Origin: CAVOOW01 sp963697675
Lineage (GTDB): Bacteria > Actinomycetota > Actinomycetes > JACCUZ01
NCBI GenBank assembly: GCA_963697675.1
Contig: CAVOOW010000006.1
Coordinates: forward strand, 1-64,000
Direction: 5' to 3'
Length of the DNA stretch: 64,000 bases
Part shown: in pieces, positions 61,599-64,000 of the stretch
Numbering within the stretch: position 1 is the stretch's first letter
How the letters are laid out: each line of letters begins with the position of its first letter
The notes under the pieces: generated by a model
What the model saw: only the letters and a program-made list of their open reading frames with translations
Told to the model about the DNA's origin: nothing
The model's database searches: none
Program-made: the position numbers and the translations under genes

Positions 61599-64000
61599 TT
61601 ATGCCTCAACGAACAGACCCAGCGGCAGGTCCGCGGAGGAGTGGCCGCACTCTAGTTTGAAGGTGCCCGGCTCGCGAGCCCAGTTGTGCGCTGCAACGTC
61701 CCAGTGCTCGAAGGCCCGCGGCGCGATCGCCACCTCGGCAGTCACGCCCTGTCCTGGTCCCGCCTCCACGACCGCCCAGCCGGCGAGCCACCGCACGGAG
61801 CGCTCGACGCTGCTCTCGGGGCGGCTCGCGTACACCTGCACGACCTCCTTGCCGTGCCGAGGCCCGCTGTTGCGGACCTGCACGGACACGGTCGCCGCGC
61901 CGGTGGCCGGGTGATCGGGCTCGACGGTTGCCGACAGGTAGTCCCAGGTCGTGTAGCCCTGGCCCCCGCCGAAGGGGAACCGTGGCCGGCGTCCCTCCCG
62001 GTCGTACCAGCGATATCCGATGTGCAGGTCCTCGTCGTAGGACAGGACTCCGTCGATCGGCGTCGTCGAGGGCAAGCCGTCCTCGGTCGTCGGCCAGGTC
62101 ACCGGCAGCCGACCGCCGGGCTCGACCGCGCCGAGCAGGACGTCGGCCAGCACCGTGCCGAACTCCTGACCGGGAAACCAGGTCAGCAGGATGGCGGGGA
62201 CGTCATCGGCCCACGGCAGGAGCACCGGTGCACCCGAGTTGACCACGACGACGGTGCGCGGGTTCGCGGCCACGACGCGCGCGACGAGCTCGTCCTGCCG
62301 GCCGGGCAGGCTCAACGAGTCGCGGTCGAACCCTTCGCTCTCGACCTCTTCGTTCGTGCCGACCACGACGACTGCGACATCGGCCGCTGCCGCGGCGGCA
62401 ACCGCCTCACGCAGCTCGTCGTCGTCGTCGCCGTCGACCTCGAGATTGAGCTGCAGCCCCACGATGGGGACCTCCACGTCAGCGAAGACCGTGGCGGCTG
62501 AGCGGTCGTGACGCAGGACGACGTCGACCTCCTCGCCGGCGGTCAGGTCCAGCTGCGTGACCAGTTGCGGTGGCCGCATCATGCCCTCGACGACATCGGC
62601 GCCGTCAGGCAGGACCAGGTCGTCCGCCGCACGAACCTCGCCGTCGACAGTGAGCCGGAAGCTGCCCATCCCGGAGGCCGCCAGCAGATAGGAGGCAGTA
62701 CGGGGGGCCCGGACCCGGGTGCGGACCTCGATAGCCGCGACATCGGTCATCGACAAGCCCTCACCGAACGAGCCCATCCAGGTGAACGCCGTGCCGGAAC
62801 GTGCGTCTGTGCGCAGCGCGTTTCCGTCGTGGCCGAGGAAGACGACGTCGGCTCCGGCGCTGCCGTCAGGACGTCGAAGTACGTCGGCCGTGGCGACGGG
62901 GACCCGGCGCGTGCTGCGCGCGCCACGCGCGTACACGATCTCGACGTCAGGCAACGCGGCCTGCAGACCGGCGAGCGGCTCGACGGTGTGCGGTGGGAAG
63001 ACCGTTGCGCTGCCACCACCGAGGGTGCGGCCGACAGCCGCGTTCGGTCCCATCACGGCGACCCGGCGCAGGCCTGCCGCGTCGAGCGGCAGCAACGGGT
63101 TTTCGTCGCCGACCGGCGCGCGATTCTGAGCCAGCACCATGCCCGAAGCCGCGGCGGACTCGATCTCGCCGGTCACCTCCGCGTCGGACCACGGCGTCGC
63201 ATCCGTCCCGGCGAAACCGTCGAGGGCGCCGACGCGCCTCGCGAGCCGCAGGAGCCGCGTGACCTTGTCGTCAACGATTGCCTCGTCGAGCTTCCCGTGG
63301 CGCACCACGTCGACCAGCGCGGCGCCCCATGGGCCGGTAGGTCCGGGCATGAGCAGGTCGAGCCCTGCGTCGGCCGAGCCCAGCGAACGGCCGGCGAACC
63401 AGTCGGTCATGGTGAGACCGTCGAACCCCCACTCCTCTTGCAGCACGTCTCGCAGCAACGGTGACTCGGTCATCGTGTGCCCGTTGACCCCGTTGTAGGC
63501 AGCCATCACCGACCAGGCGCCTGCGTCGCGCACGATCACCTCGAACGGTGCCAGATAGAGCTCGCGCAGCGCCCGCTCGCTGACCCTCGCGTCCAGGCTG
63601 AACCGTTCCGTCTCGGAGTCGTTCGCCACGAAGTGCTTGACGGTGGCCGCGACTCCCTCTGCCTGGACACCGCGCACATAGGCCACGCCCAGGACGCCGG
63701 TCAGCAGCGGGTCCTCACTGAAGCACTCGAAGTGGCGACCGCCGTAGGGGCTGCGGTGCAGGTTGACGGTCGGCGCGAGCACGACGTCCACGCCTTTGCG
63801 CCGCGCCTCGGCGGCGAGCAGCCGGCCGATGCGCTCGACCACCGCTGTGTCCCACGTGGCAGCGAGGGCGGTCGGTGACGGCACGTTCGCCGAGGTGCTC
63901 CGCTCGTCCCAGGTCTCGCCACGAACACCGGCGGGTCCGTCGGAGACGACCAGCCGGCGAAGGCCGACGGCCGGCTCGGGATGCAGGGACCAGAAGTCGG
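61599..64000 (-). CDS. GH3 beta-glucosidase-like enzyme, partial (cut by window edge)
   Basis: At least 799 residues are visible; the N-terminus lies beyond 64000, where the frame stays open (RRLVVSDGPAGVRGETWDER before the ATG-less edge). GH3 barrel motifs are GRHFECFSEDPLL, VKHFVANDSETERF and nucleophile Asp in GLTMTDWFAG. A PA14-like insert (near RAPRTASYLLAASGMGSFRL) interrupts the second GH3 domain, and an Fn3-like domain ends it. No signal peptide can be judged. GH3 with PA14 acts on beta-glucosides or related glycans. It is upstream of the epimerase gene in one operon. Confidence 0.88.
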   Translation of the reverse strand, partial: DFWSLHPEPAVGLRRLVVSDGPAGVRGETWDERSTSANVPSPTALAATWDTAVVERIGRLLAAEARRKGVDVVLAPTVNLHRSPYGGRHFECFSEDPLLTGVLGVAYVRGVQAEGVAATVKHFVANDSETERFSLDARVSERALRELYLAPFEVIVRDAGAWSVMAAYNGVNGHTMTESPLLRDVLQEEWGFDGLTMTDWFAGRSLGSADAGLDLLMPGPTGPWGAALVDVVRHGKLDEAIVDDKVTRLLRLARRVGALDGFAGTDATPWSDAEVTGEIESAAASGMVLAQNRAPVGDENPLLPLDAAGLRRVAVMGPNAAVGRTLGGGSATVFPPHTVEPLAGLQAALPDVEIVYARGARSTRRVPVATADVLRRPDGSAGADVVFLGHDGNALRTDARSGTAFTWMGSFGEGLSMTDVAAIEVRTRVRAPRTASYLLAASGMGSFRLTVDGEVRAADDLVLPDGADVVEGMMRPPQLVTQLDLTAGEEVDVVLRHDRSAATVFADVEVPIVGLQLNLEVDGDDDDELREAVAAAAAADVAVVVVGTNEEVESEGFDRDSLSLPGRQDELVARVVAANPRTVVVVNSGAPVLLPWADDVPAILLTWFPGQEFGTVLADVLLGAVEPGGRLPVTWPTTEDGLPSTTPIDGVLSYDEDLHIGYRWYDREGRRPRFPFGGGQGYTTWDYLSATVEPDHPATGAATVSVQVRNSGPRHGKEVVQVYASRPESSVERSVRWLAGWAVVEAGPGQGVTAEVAIAPRAFEHWDVAAHNWAREPGTFKLECGHSSADLPLGLFVEA

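Noticed and set aside
1..64000. CRISPR arrays, tRNA or rRNA genes, insertion sequences, phage genes
   Set aside because: No regularly spaced direct repeats, cloverleaf, transposase or phage motif was found in any intergenic stretch.

Overview
The window is high-GC, gene-dense DNA on both strands. Overlapping ATGA/GTGA gene junctions, frequent GTG starts, F420/LLM-type and partner-switching proteins, and the style of the secreted proteins point to an Actinomycetota chromosome. No rRNA, tRNA, phage, IS, CRISPR or plasmid gene was seen, and the genus cannot be fixed from the sequence.

Region 1 (0-20 kb) is a dormancy/respiratory-stress island. It holds an MsrA-like protein, four intact UspA-type universal stress proteins plus a broken one, two tandem PPK2 polyphosphate kinases, a DoxX-like membrane protein, a cNMP/CBS/nucleotidyltransferase (DUF294) protein coupled to a DnaQ-like exonuclease, a flavodoxin and a complete cydABDC operon for cytochrome bd oxidase. 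Four good 14-bp GGGAC-N4-GKCCC palindromes, resembling the DosR/DevR box, lie 74-105 bp upstream of the start codons of two usp genes, the doxX-like gene and cydA. The island therefore looks like one hypoxia/redox regulon. The regulator itself is not in the window.

Region 2 (20-34 kb) has a partner-switching set: a STAS antagonist, an RsbW-like ATPase, a multi-GAF SpoIIE-type phosphatase with an adjoining ATPase domain, and a further ATPase at 33 kb. It also has a LigD-type phosphoesterase-polymerase, an RTX-like repeat protein, a P-loop kinase, a methyltransferase and a secreted GH3 glycosidase followed by two strong hairpins.

Region 3 (34-64 kb) is carbohydrate-oriented: an alpha/beta-hydrolase with an FAD monooxygenase, a DUF1479 oxygenase divergent from a ROK repressor, a Gfo/Idh/MocA oxidoreductase with a sugar isomerase, a GH38 alpha-mannosidase coupled to a SurA-like protein, a GH5-like mannanase divergent from a ROK sugar kinase, a PhyH dioxygenase beside an AraC regulator, and a second GH3 enzyme running off the right edge. 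The set suggests uptake and breakdown of mannose-containing glycans. Between the mannanase and the ROK kinase lies an unusual symmetric array of four 21-bp repeats inside a larger imperfect inverted duplication.

More than a dozen otherwise well conserved genes carry one or more frame changes. Their number and spread suggest indel errors in the assembly more than real decay, although a few loci (an ABC permease remnant, an RTX remnant and a SnoaL-like remnant) also lack whole segments and look like true gene debris.
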